The notes under the pieces are model-generated. The model was not told the DNA's origin, did no database searches, and saw nothing but the letters and a program-made list of their open reading frames with translations. Positions 21,950 through 33,227 of a stretch of 64,000 nucleotides of DNA are shown here, piece after piece (position 1 is the stretch's first letter; every line of letters starts with the position of its first letter). This DNA comes from Gerris lacustris (taxonomy: Eukaryota; Arthropoda; Insecta; Hemiptera; Gerridae), in NCBI GenBank assembly GCA_951217055.1, contig OX578282.1:24632106-24696105 (forward strand). Direction: 5' to 3'. Made by a program: the position numbers and the translations under genes.

Positions 21950-22545
21950 TAGGTTAGGAAACAAAGGATTTTCTCCTGACACAATTCTGGGTCATGCTAT
22001 TTAGTTCCCCCTAGGTCTTTCTTTTTTATTTCCTTCTCCGCTGTCCTCCTCTAAATTGTTCTAGGTCGGCCAGATTTCCTTTTCCTCTATGGGGGCCATT
22101 CTAGGGCCAGTCGATCTGATGTTTTTAGGCCTTCTAAGGTTTGTCCGATCTAGCCAAATCCCTTATTGGATTTTGTCAGGACTCTCTCCAGAGTTCTTTG
22201 GTTGTAATCATCTCTAGTCAGTGAGAATCCTGCTAAGGCAGTTGTTGGCGAAGGCTTATAACTTTTTCGTGACGCTTCTTGTTGCTTTCCATGTTCGGCA
22301 TTCGAATAGAAGCACTGAGTTGACATTGCTTTCGAAACTCCTTCACTTGGTTCTTCTTCTGAGAACTCCACATTGGCCTAAGTTGCGCAGAAACTTCTTT
22401 CGCGTTCCTTATTCTGTGTTGTACGTATTCATTCGTTCCACCAGCTTTAGAAATCAAACTGCTGAGGTATTGGAACTGTACTAATTGTTCTATGGTTTTG
22501 CCGTTGACCACCAGATCTATCTTACTCCTACAGTTTATCCTCATT
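21950..22545 (-). pseudogene. non-LTR retrotransposon RT 3' end (endonuclease-reverse transcriptase type)
   Basis: The minus-strand frame from 22544 has VNGKTIEQLVQFQYLSSLIS, then AGGTNEYVQHRIRNAK and QLRPMWSS. This is the characteristic block after the RT palm in the widespread insect 'endonuclease-reverse transcriptase' elements. A frameshift follows near 22360. Degraded remains of GKRKSGRPRT...RRTAEKEIKKKDL appear at about 22000-22090, matching the usual basic C-terminus. Several stops and frameshifts make it a pseudogene. The upstream RT core is missing: at 22546-22556 the match gives way to a C11 run. The exact clade (RTE, CR1 or other) was not determined. Confidence 0.78.
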
Positions 22546-22556
22546 CCCCCCCCCCC

Positions 22557-23307
22557 ACATTTATCTATAGCCCTATTTTCCTTTCTTCAGTGCTGAGTTC
22601 TTCTAACGTTCCTTTTATGTCTGATAGTTTGTGTGACACGAGACAGAAGTCATTTATTAAGTGTACATTTCTAAAGCCAGTCTCCATTATTTACCTCGCG
22701 GCTTTCTTGTGACATTCCACATAACTACCACCATTAATAATATAAGCAATATATAATAATCAGAAATCAAAATATGTCTATGTTCATTAAAATTATACAA
22801 TGAGTCCTTGAATTAAATAAATCATATTGGGTGCTCCTCTTGAAGAATCTACGAACACCAACTAGAAGTCCTTTTCGATATAAGTCCGTCGCTCCAAATT
22901 AAAAATCAAACAACTACAGACCGTATACTAATTTAACTAAAATGAGTCTAAGAAGAAGGGGTTCATAGTTCATAAAAGCTTTGGAATCAATTGGTGGGAA
23001 TAGAATGGTTTTCTACTCCACAAAATGATTAAGTATAATGATTATAAATAAGGCCTATCCGCTAAAGATGTCAGTACAGTCTTATAACTGACAATAATTG
23101 GTACTTGAGCTGGCTGAGGGGCTTGAAAATTCGTAAATGCAATTATTATGGAACGATGTAGTGGGATCGGGACCCTGCCTTAATATACCATTCAGGATTA
23201 ACTGCCGTCATAACTAATCTTGCAATTGGTCTATCTCTGATAGTCGAGAGAAGGGGAATTAATCTGCGTTTATATTTTAACCCAAAGCTTAAGTAAACAT
23301 AAAATAG
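22557..23307. other. non-coding DNA, nothing recognised
   Basis: No repeat relative or coding signal seen. Confidence 0.45.
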
Positions 23308-23463
23308 ATTGCCAATTGGTGTGGCACATAGCTTCCTCGCACCCTATCACGTACTATATTGATTTTATGCTTTTACAAGCCATTATTGTCTAATTTGTTT
23401 AATTGTTTCCCCTGTTTTTTTAATCATAGCTTCCGTTACCTTCGGTAAGCTCGGAAGCAAAAA
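23308..23463 (-). mobile_element. minimal family G element (both ends, almost no body)
   Basis: It begins 'gattgccaattggtgtggc' with 'acatagcttcctcgc' and ends with the compound hairpin 'gcttccg-ttacc-ttc-ggtaa-gct-cggaagc', all within 156 bp. Only about 60 bp separate the ends, so this is the smallest deletion derivative in the window and useful for defining termini. Confidence 0.8.
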
Positions 23464-23651
23464 TGTATTAAATATCGATGTGCAGCTTGTTGCAACCAGC
23501 ACTTTGTTCGTTGCCTGGCTGTCAGAGTATATTCTGATAATTTTGATAATCTTACTTAGAATAACTTGAGAACAGGTCAACATAGCATATATATCTGCCT
23601 GAAATACAGTGGCATAATTGCCTAAGCTCACACTCTTGATTGTGCACATTT
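23464..23651. other. non-coding DNA
   Basis: Lies between a G element and a palindrome; nothing recognised. Confidence 0.45.
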
Positions 23652-23784
23652 GAATCATTCTTACACTTGGCTATATGTATTTCGCCCCACTCCAAACATT
23701 AATTCGTAAATAGATTTTTCAATTTTTTTAGACATGAATATGCCCTGGAGTGGGGCGAAATATAGCCAAGTGTAAGAATGATTC
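23652..23784. mobile_element. 133-bp palindromic MITE
   Basis: Left arm 23652-23694 'gaatcattcttacacttggc' ... 'cgccccactcca' and right arm 23745-23784 'tggagtggggcg' ... 'gccaagtgtaagaatgattc' are almost perfect reverse complements (about 40 bp; one copy has 3 extra bases). About 50 bp of AT-rich spacer lie between. No second copy was found in the window. Confidence 0.85.
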
Positions 23785-24107
23785 ACCTTAGTTGAATTTT
23801 TTATTTACTTCCCTTGATCGGTTCTAATGTTCCTATATCGTATTTCCTAAGTAGGGAGAACTTCAATCATAAACAGTTTCTGCCCATGGTCAGATAGAGA
23901 TTCATCCTGAACCACATTCTTAACACGTTAGTGCATCCATCTCCTGTGAAGGGAGATCTGTCGATCACTTTTTTTTTATGTGTAATATGTAGGGAAAGCC
24001 CCGTGATTAAGGACAAAAAGCTGAGTGCTAGATAAAAATTCGAGAAGGCATACTTAATTATGTGCATTACCATGAAAACCACATAATTAAACTAGCCTTT
24101 TGATAAA
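23785..24107. other. non-coding DNA, nothing recognised
   Basis: No supportable feature. Confidence 0.45.
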
Positions 24108-25398
24108 TTGCTTCCGAGCTTACCGAAGGTAACGGAAGCTATGTGATCGTTCTGAAGAACGAAAATATTTTATATCTCCGATTTCAAAAATTCCAAGACA
24201 GAAATCCGTTTCAGACATCAGGGAACATTTTTGGTCCCGTGACTGTCTGTCGGTCGGTTTGTCGCTCAATTTTTACGAACCACCATATCTTAAAAACTGC
24301 TTGTCCGATTTTAATGAAATTTAGTTAGTAGGTAATACTTAGCCCATGGTTGGTCCCTTATAAATGTTTTCTTCTGCGCTTATTTGTTTATCTTCCTCAT
24401 GCTCACAAACATACATTTATTTACACCTATATCTTTAAAAGTATTCATCTGATTTTTATGAAATTTGGATGGGTTATCGAAAATAGCCCGCAGATAGCAC
24501 CCGCCTATTTTCAACCATCTACGCACTTTAAATCGTGCTAAATCAATATGTCAATATGCTATAATGCCGCATAGCTAACTGACTCGCTGACTGACACTAA
24601 TGTTTACCCACTTCCAGAAGAGCTAGAGACTTGCGGTTTGCGCCATTCGACGCGCCACGTCCATATTGTGAACCAAAATAATTATAAAAAGTACCCTTTT
24701 CCCTCTCCTTCCCCCCTTAAAAAGATAAAAAAAGGCCGACATGATTTTTAAGCTGTTTTGGGGGCTTATTGCGGTTAAACGGTAAGATTTTAAAAGATCT
24801 ACAACTTTGGTCCTATGACTTTTTGTCGTATCATCATCGGTTGTGCCTTAGATGGTGATAATTTTGGTATTTTTTGGTTTTATATTTTTCCATTTTTGTC
24901 TTTGAATGGCCATAGTTTCTATAATAGTTGACCAATTTTATTTCTGATTGAGGCGCTTGAATCTCACACTAATGTTCTTTAAATTGATTATATTTTATTT
25001 TCATTAGTTCATCCGATTTGCTGAGATTTTTCCCGTGTGCCGTGTAACGAAACCACTTTTTTTTAATTTATTATTGTGTCGTACATAATTTAAAAGGCTG
25101 TGATATGTGCATTAAAGCTATTTTATTGGTTTATTTTAAAGGAAATTTGTACACGTACTTTTGTACGGATTTTTTAATTTTGTTGTAGGTTAAAGGGTTT
25201 AAATAATTTTTGGTTATTAGGTTTTTTATTTATATTTATTTATTTGTTAAATTAATGCACTTTTGTATTGTTTGTTTTTTAAAAATATAATTTTGGAACC
25301 TCAAAGTACAGAGGTACAAAGACAATAATGGTTTGTAAAAGTATAAAATCAATAAGTACGTGAATAGGATGCGAGGAAGCTATGTGCCCAATTGGCAG
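24108..25398 (+). mobile_element. family G element, long copy
   Basis: Starts with the compound hairpin end ('gcttccgagc', 'ttacc', 'ggtaa', 'cggaagc') followed by 'tatgtgatcgttctgaagaacg'-type sequence, and ends 'gcgaggaagctatgtgcc'. It is the inverted relative of 42841-44471. Shared interior blocks are 'gtccgattttaatgaaattt', the 'cttccagaagagctagagac'/'gcgccattcgacgcg' block, and 'tgcggttaaacggtaag'. About 1.3 kb, with no transposase or replicase frame. Confidence 0.8.
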
Positions 25399-25587
25399 TC
25401 TATTTTTATACTTATTTAATTGTTAAAACATTTTAATGTTAATTCATGTTACAACTTTTCAATTGCTACTTTAATTTTCAGTACGGGGTAAAATTGAGAA
25501 ACAAATTTACCACTTAAATATGGGGAATGGCTTCACAAATACGATAAATAAACATGAAAAAGTTGCACATATAATTTTTATTTAATT

Positions 25588-25623
25588 TTGCATTATTGAT
25601 TTTTATTTTAATCAATAATGCAA
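25588..25623. repeat. perfect 14-bp hairpin
   Basis: 'ttgcattattgatt' and 'aatcaataatgcaa' flank an 8-nt AT loop. Confidence 0.7.
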
Positions 25624-25737
25624 TTTAATCTTTAAAATATCAATGAATACACAAAATTCAATTTCCCTGTCAATATCAGATAGTTTGCTTGAGATGAGTT
25701 TAATTTTTAAAATATGTAATTTAAATTAAATTTTGTA

Positions 25738-25775
25738 CAGGAGACCCGTGGTTTAAATCCCGGCGCTGGAGTGTA
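25738..25775 (+). repeat. tRNA 3'-half-like scrap
   Basis: 'gacccgtggtttaaatcccgg' (21 nt, seen as 'gacccgtgg' + 'tttaaatcccgg') resembles a tRNA T-arm with box B GGTTTAAATCC. No matching D-arm or acceptor stem is found, so it is not a tRNA gene. Confidence 0.35.
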
Positions 25776-26100
25776 TTTTTCACTGTCTGTTTCCCGTAGT
25801 TAATAATAATTATAATTTGATTTAAATATGTAATTTAGTTGAATTCAATTTTATGGAAAGTATATCCAACAAAAGAAAATATTTAAGATTCTTTTGTGGT
25901 ATTTAATGTAATTTCCAAAACATCGAGGATCGATATTTTACACAGCTAAACAGAGTTGTTTATTTGGTTTGATTGCTTGTTTTGTGTAATCTATTTTCTA
26001 TTATTTGTGTTACTGGGAATTAAATCATTTAGATAGTTGATAAAGAGTTAAAATCAAAAAGCTAAACAAGCAGATCTTACTCAATGGATTATAAGAACCA

Positions 26101-26561
26101 TCTACATATTATAAAAGTCAACGTATGTGTGTGTGTATGTTCTTTATACAAATCTACAGTTTTAGTCCGATCTCGATGAAAATTTGCACACTTGACCTTC
26201 AAACCATGGGGAAAATCACTTTCTACATGAATTTTCGAAATTTAAATTATGGTACACAGGGGTACGGGATACAAGTAATTAATACGGGGTCAAAGTAATG
26301 AAACCCCTTCATGATGCATATCGTTAAAAAGCTCTTTATGAGTACAGTAATTGTTGTTATGTACAGTTTTGTCTTGTTTAAATTTAGGAGGGGGTAAATT
26401 TAGGATATTTGCAAATTATCTTTTCAAAGAGGAGGGGGTGTAAGTGGGAGGGATAGAATCTAGATATTCTCGCATAGTAGAATAATTTAAATGTTTCTTA
26501 ATGGTAGTTTATAAACTTATCAAATTAAAATAAAACTCCATAGCGAAGCCCGTGTATCCAG
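26101..26561 (+). mobile_element. Helitron-like non-autonomous segment (candidate)
   Basis: The left side 'tctacatattataaaa' followed by 'gtcaacgtatgtgtgtgtg' and 'tagtccgatctcgatgaaaatttgcaca' in order (split for length) resembles the 5' layout of insect Helitrons. The right side 'agcgaagcccgtgtatccagc' resembles their 3' hairpin region, although the expected CTRR end is degraded. No Rep/helicase frame exists. Assigned by resemblance only. Confidence 0.4.
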
Positions 26562-27214
26562 CAATTAAATTTATAAAATATAAATCAGCATAAAGCAGAG
26601 CACTTTGTCGAATAATTTATGGAGTGGAGCAATGCATTCCTTAATTTATTTACTGACTACAATACTCTTGAAACATGAATTTTGAAAACATGTATAATGA
26701 ATTTTGAAAAACAAATTTATTTAGGGGACGTATTAAATCATTTGATCCTTTAATAATTATATATTTTACTAGGATTTACTCTGTAACTCTTAAACAATTG
26801 ATTTTAATATGTTTTCTAAATTAAGAGGTGGAATGATTTAGCCATTAATAATTCTGTAATCCAAATAACTTTAATACTAATATGGACTAATTGGTAGAAA
26901 ATGGTTATGAGTATAGTTTTAATTTTTCAGTTTAAAGTATTTGATGTGGGGCACTGCTCCCCAATAAATATGAAAATAACTAACTTATTTTTCTCAATAA
27001 CGTTTTCGATCAGTTTGATTTAAAAAAAAAAAAGAAGAAAACATAAAAATGTAGTCTACTTGAATATTCATTTTCTTTTTAGATACGTCTTTCCGACAGG
27101 CTATTTCTAAATAAATAATTAACATAGCTTGTACATGAAATATTAAAAGAAATATAAAACATTGCATTCCCTATATTGTATTTGCTTCTTTTTGCAATTT
27201 TGTGTGTATATATA
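26562..27214. other. AT-rich DNA, nothing recognised
   Basis: No supportable feature. Confidence 0.5.
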
Positions 27215-27216
27215 TA

Positions 27217-28034
27217 CAGGGTGGTCCAAAAGTCTCCCCCCCCCCTCTTAACTTTTGAACGGTTTGAGATAAAGTAATGAAACTTGGGGGATCTCTACCA
27301 TGCAAAGAAATGTTTGTTTTCATGCAATCGCGCACTAGGGGCAACCACCAACTTTGCCCCCAGGCAACCCAACTTCAAAATTTCAAATTGTAATGTATAT
27401 TTTTAAAAGCATATTTGGATTCTACGGTGAAAAATAATAAACTTTTACTTGAAACTTTTTTTTCTATTTCCAATATATTGCCCCCTATTGGGGGGCAAAA
27501 ATTGCCAAATAACTCTTCCGATAATACGTTGTAAAATCTAAACGGTTAGAGATAAATTAATGAAACTTAGGGGATCCGTACTATGTAAAGGTAAGTTTGT
27601 TTTCATGCAATCGCGCAGTAAAGCCAACCTCCCATTTTCCCCCCAGGCCACCTAACTTCAAAATTTTATCCTAGAGTGTATATTTTTGATAGCAGATTTA
27701 GATTCTACGGCGAAAAATAAAAATATTTTACTTCTAACTTTTTTTCTATCTCCAATATTTTGCCCCCTACAGGGGGGGGCAAAGGTATAAAAATGGTAAA
27801 TTTTCGTGCCTGGGGGCAAAATGGTGGTTGCCCCTAGTATGCGAGTGGATGAATACACACTTCCTTTATTTCTAACCGTTTAGATTTTATAACGATCTAA
27901 GTGTTATTTTTTTACTATTTCGGAAGGGTTATTTTGCTATCTTTGCCCTTCTTCATTAATTTATCTCAAACCGTTCAAAAGTTAAGAGGGGGGGGGGGGG
28001 GGGGGGGGGAGAGAGAGACTTTTGGACCACCCTG
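27217..28034. mobile_element. mariner-type MITE with internal tandem repeat
   Basis: Termini 'cagggtggtccaaaagtct' and its exact reverse complement are flanked by TA at 27215-27216 and 28035-28036. TIRs extend through homopolymers (C10 at 27236-27245, G22 at 27988-28009) to 'cttaacttttgaacggtttgagat'-type sequence on both sides. Inside, a unit of about 281 bp starting 'acggtttgagataaa' (27259) is repeated from 'acggttagagataaa' (27541). It contains 'tgtttgttttcatgcaatcg', 'gattctacggtgaaaaataa' and a 'ttgccccct...gggggcaa' inverted pair. A third inverted piece lies toward the right end. No transposase frame. Confidence 0.88.
27988..28009. repeat. G22 homopolymer
   Basis: Pure G run within the right TIR of the MITE, followed by 'agagagaga'. 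The matching run in the left TIR is only C10, so the two ends have diverged in tract length. Confidence 0.9.
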
Positions 28035-28470
28035 TATATTTGTGTGTGTATGTATGTATGTGCATCTTTTATTTCCCAACCATTAATTTGCTTCTCACTG
28101 ATATTTTTAGGTTTAATGTCAGCTTCTCAACTGTCTGAAATACCTTCCTAGTTTTGTTAAAATTGTTTTATATTGATTTTCTTGCCTAATATCTGAGATA
28201 ATTATTAAATGTAGATTGAAGCATTTTGAATTTGTAAGGACTTGTTTAAACTTTGTAAGAATACTAGGCATTAAAATAAAAAATGAGAGAGATATTTATT
28301 GATAATCATTTTTATAATATAATACAGTAGTGTCCCGACGACGACGCACCTCGAAATTATATATTTTTGCTAAGCTGAGGTAACCAAATTTATTCTAATA
28401 AAAATAATTGTATTTATTTTTTTATCTTCAAATTATAACAACTTATTATCTAAATATATATCTAAATTAA
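28035..28470. other. AT-rich DNA, nothing recognised
   Basis: No supportable feature apart from 'tgtgtgtatgtatgtatgtg' beside the MITE. Confidence 0.45.
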
Positions 28471-29134
28471 TTTACTTTCTTATATAAAGAGAGGATATTG
28501 TGATGGCGCGAAAATTCGATTTTTCGATTTTGATGGTTTTACACGTTTTAAGGTCCCCTGAGCCCAAAAAAAGTGGTTTTTAAATAATTGTCCGTTTGAC
28601 TTCTGTCGTCTGTCTGTGCAGACGCCTGAAGCCTAAACTACTGAGCCGATTTAAACGAAATTTAGCATACATGTTCAGAATAATCATACCCCGAGGTGAA
28701 ATTGAAAAATGAATTTTAACTTATTTTAGGGCTTATTTAGTTTATTTTATTATTCTTATTTATTATTTAGGGGCTCCACCCCCAAAAACTCTGAAAAAAA
28801 CGTGAATAAAAAATTATTTCTCGAAAACGGTTACGACGATTTTGATTAAAAAATTCTTAAATGTAGACTATTTAAATACGAATCTAACGATATAAGCCGT
28901 TTTTCCGGGAAAATTCTAGTTCCTGAGAAAGTAGCTTAAAACGCGGACAGAGAGAGGCCGGGTTCGATTCCCCGCCCAGGAGAAGTTATTTTTATGTTAA
29001 ATTTTGATGAAATGTTTAATAATAATTTAATGTACCTACGAAATCTAATAAATGGAAAACACTGGGCTAAGTAATTATGATCTTGTATATTGTATATGAG
29101 ATTGTTTGTCTGAGTTGTCTCGGACAGGTTTTTT
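28471..29134 (+). mobile_element. family F element, copy 2
   Basis: Follows the 9376 copy throughout, with an extra 'tttagtttattttattattc'-like insertion near 28735-28765. Box B GGTTCGATTCC is at 28961-28971 and TAGCTTAAAACG at 28932-28943. Ends 'gagttgtctcggaca'. Confidence 0.78.
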
Positions 29135-29514
29135 AAATATAGAATTAAGCCCGTTGCCTAAGGGCTCGTTTTATATAAATGAGTGAAAAAGAGAAAAAGA
29201 ATTAGCGAATGAGTTAGGAGAAAATGTAAAGGGTAGAGATAAATGAATTGAGCAAAAACACTTTTCAGCGAAAACAAGTGGTGCGAGACCATTCTTCATC
29301 ATTAAATTACACCTCGTTCATAATATTCATTCTACGGTAAAAGTGTTTAGAAAATGCTGAGGTATCTAAAATGTATGGTGAATGTTTTTCTTGGTTGGAC
29401 ATGATAGGGTTAGGAAATATGTTCTCGTGAAGATACATAGATTTTCTTCTGGGATTACATAGTACTCTGAGAAACCTTTAAAATATAAACTAAATATAGT
29501 AGTAGCGCACGGAT
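29135..29514. other. AT-rich DNA, nothing recognised
   Basis: No supportable feature. Confidence 0.45.
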
Positions 29515-29575
29515 TTTTTTTTTTTTTTTTTTTTTTTGGGGAGGGGGGATAGGATAGGATAGGGGACTTGATAGG
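29515..29575. repeat. T23 run plus short G-rich minisatellite
   Basis: T run at 29515-29537 followed by 'ggggaggggg' and three to four 'gatag' units ('gataggataggatag'). Confidence 0.8.
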
Positions 29576-30730
29576 ATCTGGATTCTCGTTACTATAGAAT
29601 GTGTTATTTCTTTTTATAAATGGGATTGGTTTATAAGCTAACATCATAATATAAGCTTGATTATCTAGACGTCATACCTTTCACTATTTTTTACAATTAA
29701 ATAGTTAAACAGGGTGCCCTTATCATCATCGGCTAATAATCAAAACGCAGATCTTAAAGCGAATAAATGTAAATTATCCCCCGCAACATTTTAATTTCAA
29801 TTTCCAACCTCACATTCACAAATTCACCCAACAAATTGCCTCACTTATAAAATTTACCTAAAGAATATGAAACTTTGTAAAAACTTAAGCTATAAGACCG
29901 TCATGTATTGGGTTTTAAACTTGTAGTGATCATACAAAAAAATGCCACTTGAGTAATAAACGTGGTCCAAACTGCCAAAAAAATCGTGGTTATAGAAGAA
30001 ATCAAATTTCTATCAGAAAGAGAATTCTCTAAGAAACTAAATGCCTATTTCAAAACAGAATAAACCATTCGTTAGGTAATTAAATGGGATATTTTAAATC
30101 AAATAATATATCATTTCCTCTCTGTTGTATCAATAAGGGTTTATTTAAAAAGTGAAATGAAATTAACTACTTCATTTTATGATTTTTTATTTTAAAAAAA
30201 CCTTTGGGCCTCCCTTTGTGTACACCACTAAAATATAGGATCGTCTAATTTTGGACAGTGAATGGATTAGAGTTACTGAATTTAACTGTCACTTACACAC
30301 TTGTATGGTGTCGTCTATAACTGATGAATAAACTAGACTCCTAGCCTAAAGCTCAACAGAATTAAAGTTAGCTAATCTTTTGGACAGAACACATTAGGTT
30401 TGTGCTCTTAGAGTTCAATTCTCTGTTTAGAAAGAATAACCCTGGTAGTGCAATGACCAATCGCTGGGAAAATTTTAATTCTCTTTAGTTTTTTTTATAG
30501 TTATATTTAAAGTAAAAACCTGTTCCTTTCCAGTCCATGTTTTGGCCATGCTGGTCAGCCAGTAGGTAATTTCAGCCTCCTGATTGAAATTATTTGTAAG
30601 AGGTGGGGAATGTACGGGTATTCTTTATAAAAGCCGGCTTAAAAGTTTTAGTAAATTACATCTGCATATGACAGCCTTTATAATTAAGGTTCTTTGTAAA
30701 AATTGACCTTTAACTTTTTATATTTATATT
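29576..30730. other. AT-rich DNA, nothing recognised
   Basis: No coding or repeat signal that can be supported. Confidence 0.5.
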
Positions 30731-30734
30731 GTGA

Positions 30735-30935
30735 ATTAGGGCCCGTCCCCACTGGGCCGACGCATCTAGCTGGGTCTGGATAAAATTGCCGGACAGTTTG
30801 TCAACGGTTTTTATACCGGACCGAGCAAGTGGGAACAGCAGAGCCTCAGAGCATTCTATCTTGGCCAGTGCAGTAAATATGCAGGGCGGCATCAGAGCCG
30901 AAGAATAGTGGAAGGAAGAAGTGTTCATTGGGACA
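30735..30935. mobile_element. candidate hAT/PIF-type MITE end
   Basis: GC-rich block beginning 'gggcccgtccccactgggcc', the style of terminal sequence found at ends of hAT- and Harbinger-type MITEs. The right end is not clear. The 72-codon minus-strand frame here has no recognisable domain. Confidence 0.35.
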
Positions 30936-31224
30936 AGACGTTGGAAGTGTTAAGGACAAAAACATACTCGGACATTCTTTAGTTGAAGAACTTTAATTTA
31001 TAACTTCTAAAATCACCAATTAAACTTGAACAACTTGAACTTTAAAAGCCTCTAATAAACAAGGAACTTTTTATAGAGGGTCCATTAGTAGAGGATGCGC
31101 CTAAATCCTTCTTTTGTTCCGCCTTATAGTAAAAAAGCACTTTTCTGTGTTATAGGAGACCAAATTTTATTTCAAATATATCGGATTACTGTATATTATT
31201 TTAATCGAATGGCATTATTGCTAT

Positions 31225-31633
<409 letters not shown>

Positions 31634-32241
31634 ACATTTTTACTTTCTCATATAATGATAGAGTATTGTGATGGCGCGATTCGATTTCGAGATTTTGATG
31701 GATTTACACGTTTTGAGGTCTCCTGAGTCTAAAAAAGTGGTTTTTAAAAATGTCTGTCTGATGTCTATGTCTGGCAGACGCGTGGAGGCAAAGTTACTGG
31801 GCCGATTTGACAAATTATAGCAGAAAAATCATGTTCCGAATCAAGGCTGTTCAAAATCATGTTTCGATTCAAGGCCGAATGACAGAAAAATCATACTCCG
31901 AGGTAGGGAGGGAGAAATGAATTTTAGCTCCAAATTTGGGGGCGCCACCCCCCAAAAACTCTAAAAAACTATTTCTCGAAAACGTTCAAAATCCGACTAT
32001 TTTGATTCTAAAATTGTACAATGTAGTCCATTTAAATACGAATCTATTGATATAAGCCGTTTTCCCGGGAAAAATCTAGTTCCTGATAAAATAGCTTCAA
32101 ACGCGGACGGAGAGAGCCCGGGTTCGATACCCCGCCGAGAAGTTAAAAACCGATTACTTAGCCGAAAACACGCGGGGCTATGTAATTATGAACTCGTATA
32201 TATGAGAAAGTTTGTCTGATTTGTCTCGGACCGATTTTTAA
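31634..32241 (+). mobile_element. family F element, copy 3
   Basis: Same start ('tttttactttctcatata') and end ('tgtctcggaccgattttta') as the 9376 copy. The internal 'caaggctgttcaaaatcatg'/'caaggccgaatgacag' segment is a local duplication of about 35 bp. Box B is mutated to GGTTCGATACC (32121-32131). Confidence 0.78.
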
Positions 32242-32559
32242 TTATCTTGAATCCACATACTCTGCAACTTATTCTAACTTCGTAAAATACATATAATTTG
32301 TTTCATCAATCATATGGGTTATTTTGTCATATCCACATTTCTATAATATCTGGGGTTTAATAATAATAGTCTGGGTTTTGTCAATGCACATTTCTTTCTT
32401 GCTAGACTTTTTTTATTTGGGAAAAATGAAAAATAATACGTTGTTGTCAAATCTAGAGACTTGAAAGAAGGGATGAAAAATAATTGTGTAGAAACTATCT
32501 ATATTTTGTGGTATTAACCCACATTTTTTCTTTTAGGTTTTATTGTGTCAAAAGAGCTA

Positions 32560-32561
<2 letters not shown>

Positions 32562-32594
<33 letters not shown>
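32562..32594. repeat. T33 homopolymer
   Basis: 33 T, one G, then eight more T. The longest mononucleotide run in the window. Confidence 0.95.
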
Positions 32595-32595
<1 letters not shown>

Positions 32596-32778
32596 TTTTT
32601 TTTATAAAACCAATGGCTATATAATAGTGTGGATTGAATTCATATAAAAACTAGACATGTACCGAACTAATGATTGCACCCTGATATAAAGGAGGCTAAT
32701 CCTCTACCCAGTAATGGCTATTTGATTTATATATCTAAGAAGGCGTAAAAGGATTTTTTTTATTATTAAACTCATATT

Positions 32779-33067
32779 TCGAGTCTGATATGTGTTGGGT
32801 CAATATGGGGTGAAAAAGATTAGACATGTGAATGGCTATATATCGACCCATTTAATCTTCATCTTCTTACGTAAACTTACAAAAATGATGAGGTTTTGTC
32901 ATTATTTAATAATTTTAAATGATAATTTAAACAGTCTTAAATTGTTTAAAAAAAATCTTTAATTGCAGGGCTGAAGATGTCTCTCTTAAGACGAAATATA
33001 TCCATTCACATGAATTATTCTTCTAAAATGTTATTTAGTCCTTACTGATCCAACACATATCAGCATC
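32779..33067. mobile_element. Penelope-like inverted pair (candidate)
   Basis: The left arm ('ctgatatgtgttgggtca', 'catgtgaatggctatata') and right arm ('tatatccattcacatg', 'tgatccaacacatatcag') are inverted copies about 90 bp long, separated by AT-rich DNA. Each arm carries, pointing inward to outward, a 'tgaagat' block. On the right it continues to 'gacgaaatata', typical of Penelope-like element ends. No reverse transcriptase is present. Confidence 0.5.
32971..32998 (+). ncRNA. hammerhead-ribozyme-like core (candidate)
   Basis: CTGAAGA (32971-32977) matches the CUGANGA core. 'tgtct' and 'agac' can form stem II around a short loop, and GAAA (32993-32996) follows immediately. This is the order of a type I/III hammerhead. 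Stem III and the cleavage triplet are not convincing. Penelope-like elements are known to carry minimal hammerheads at their termini. Confidence 0.35.
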
Positions 33068-33119
33068 TATACTAAGACGGGACCAGATCCTAATGATAAT
33101 CAAATATCGAGTTCTGAAT

Positions 33120-33227
33120 GACCTCAAGATCTACATCTTGAGGTCGTTGGCTATTTTAGCATGGAATGCAAAATTACTTTCACACATTACTTTAAAAATT
33201 ACTTTCAAGGTGTCTACCTTGAAGTGG
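33120..33227. repeat. two successive perfect hairpins
   Basis: 'gacctcaagat'/'atcttgaggtc' (33120-33145, 4-nt loop) and 'ttcaaggt'/'accttgaa' (33208-33227, loop 'gtct'). The two look like diverged versions of one motif (tcaag...cttga), suggesting relics of a TIR pair or tandem unit. Confidence 0.55.

Noticed and set aside
30710..30928. 72-codon minus-strand frame as a host exon
   Set aside because: It spans the 'gggcccgtccccactgg' terminal sequence of a probable MITE; no splice sites of note.
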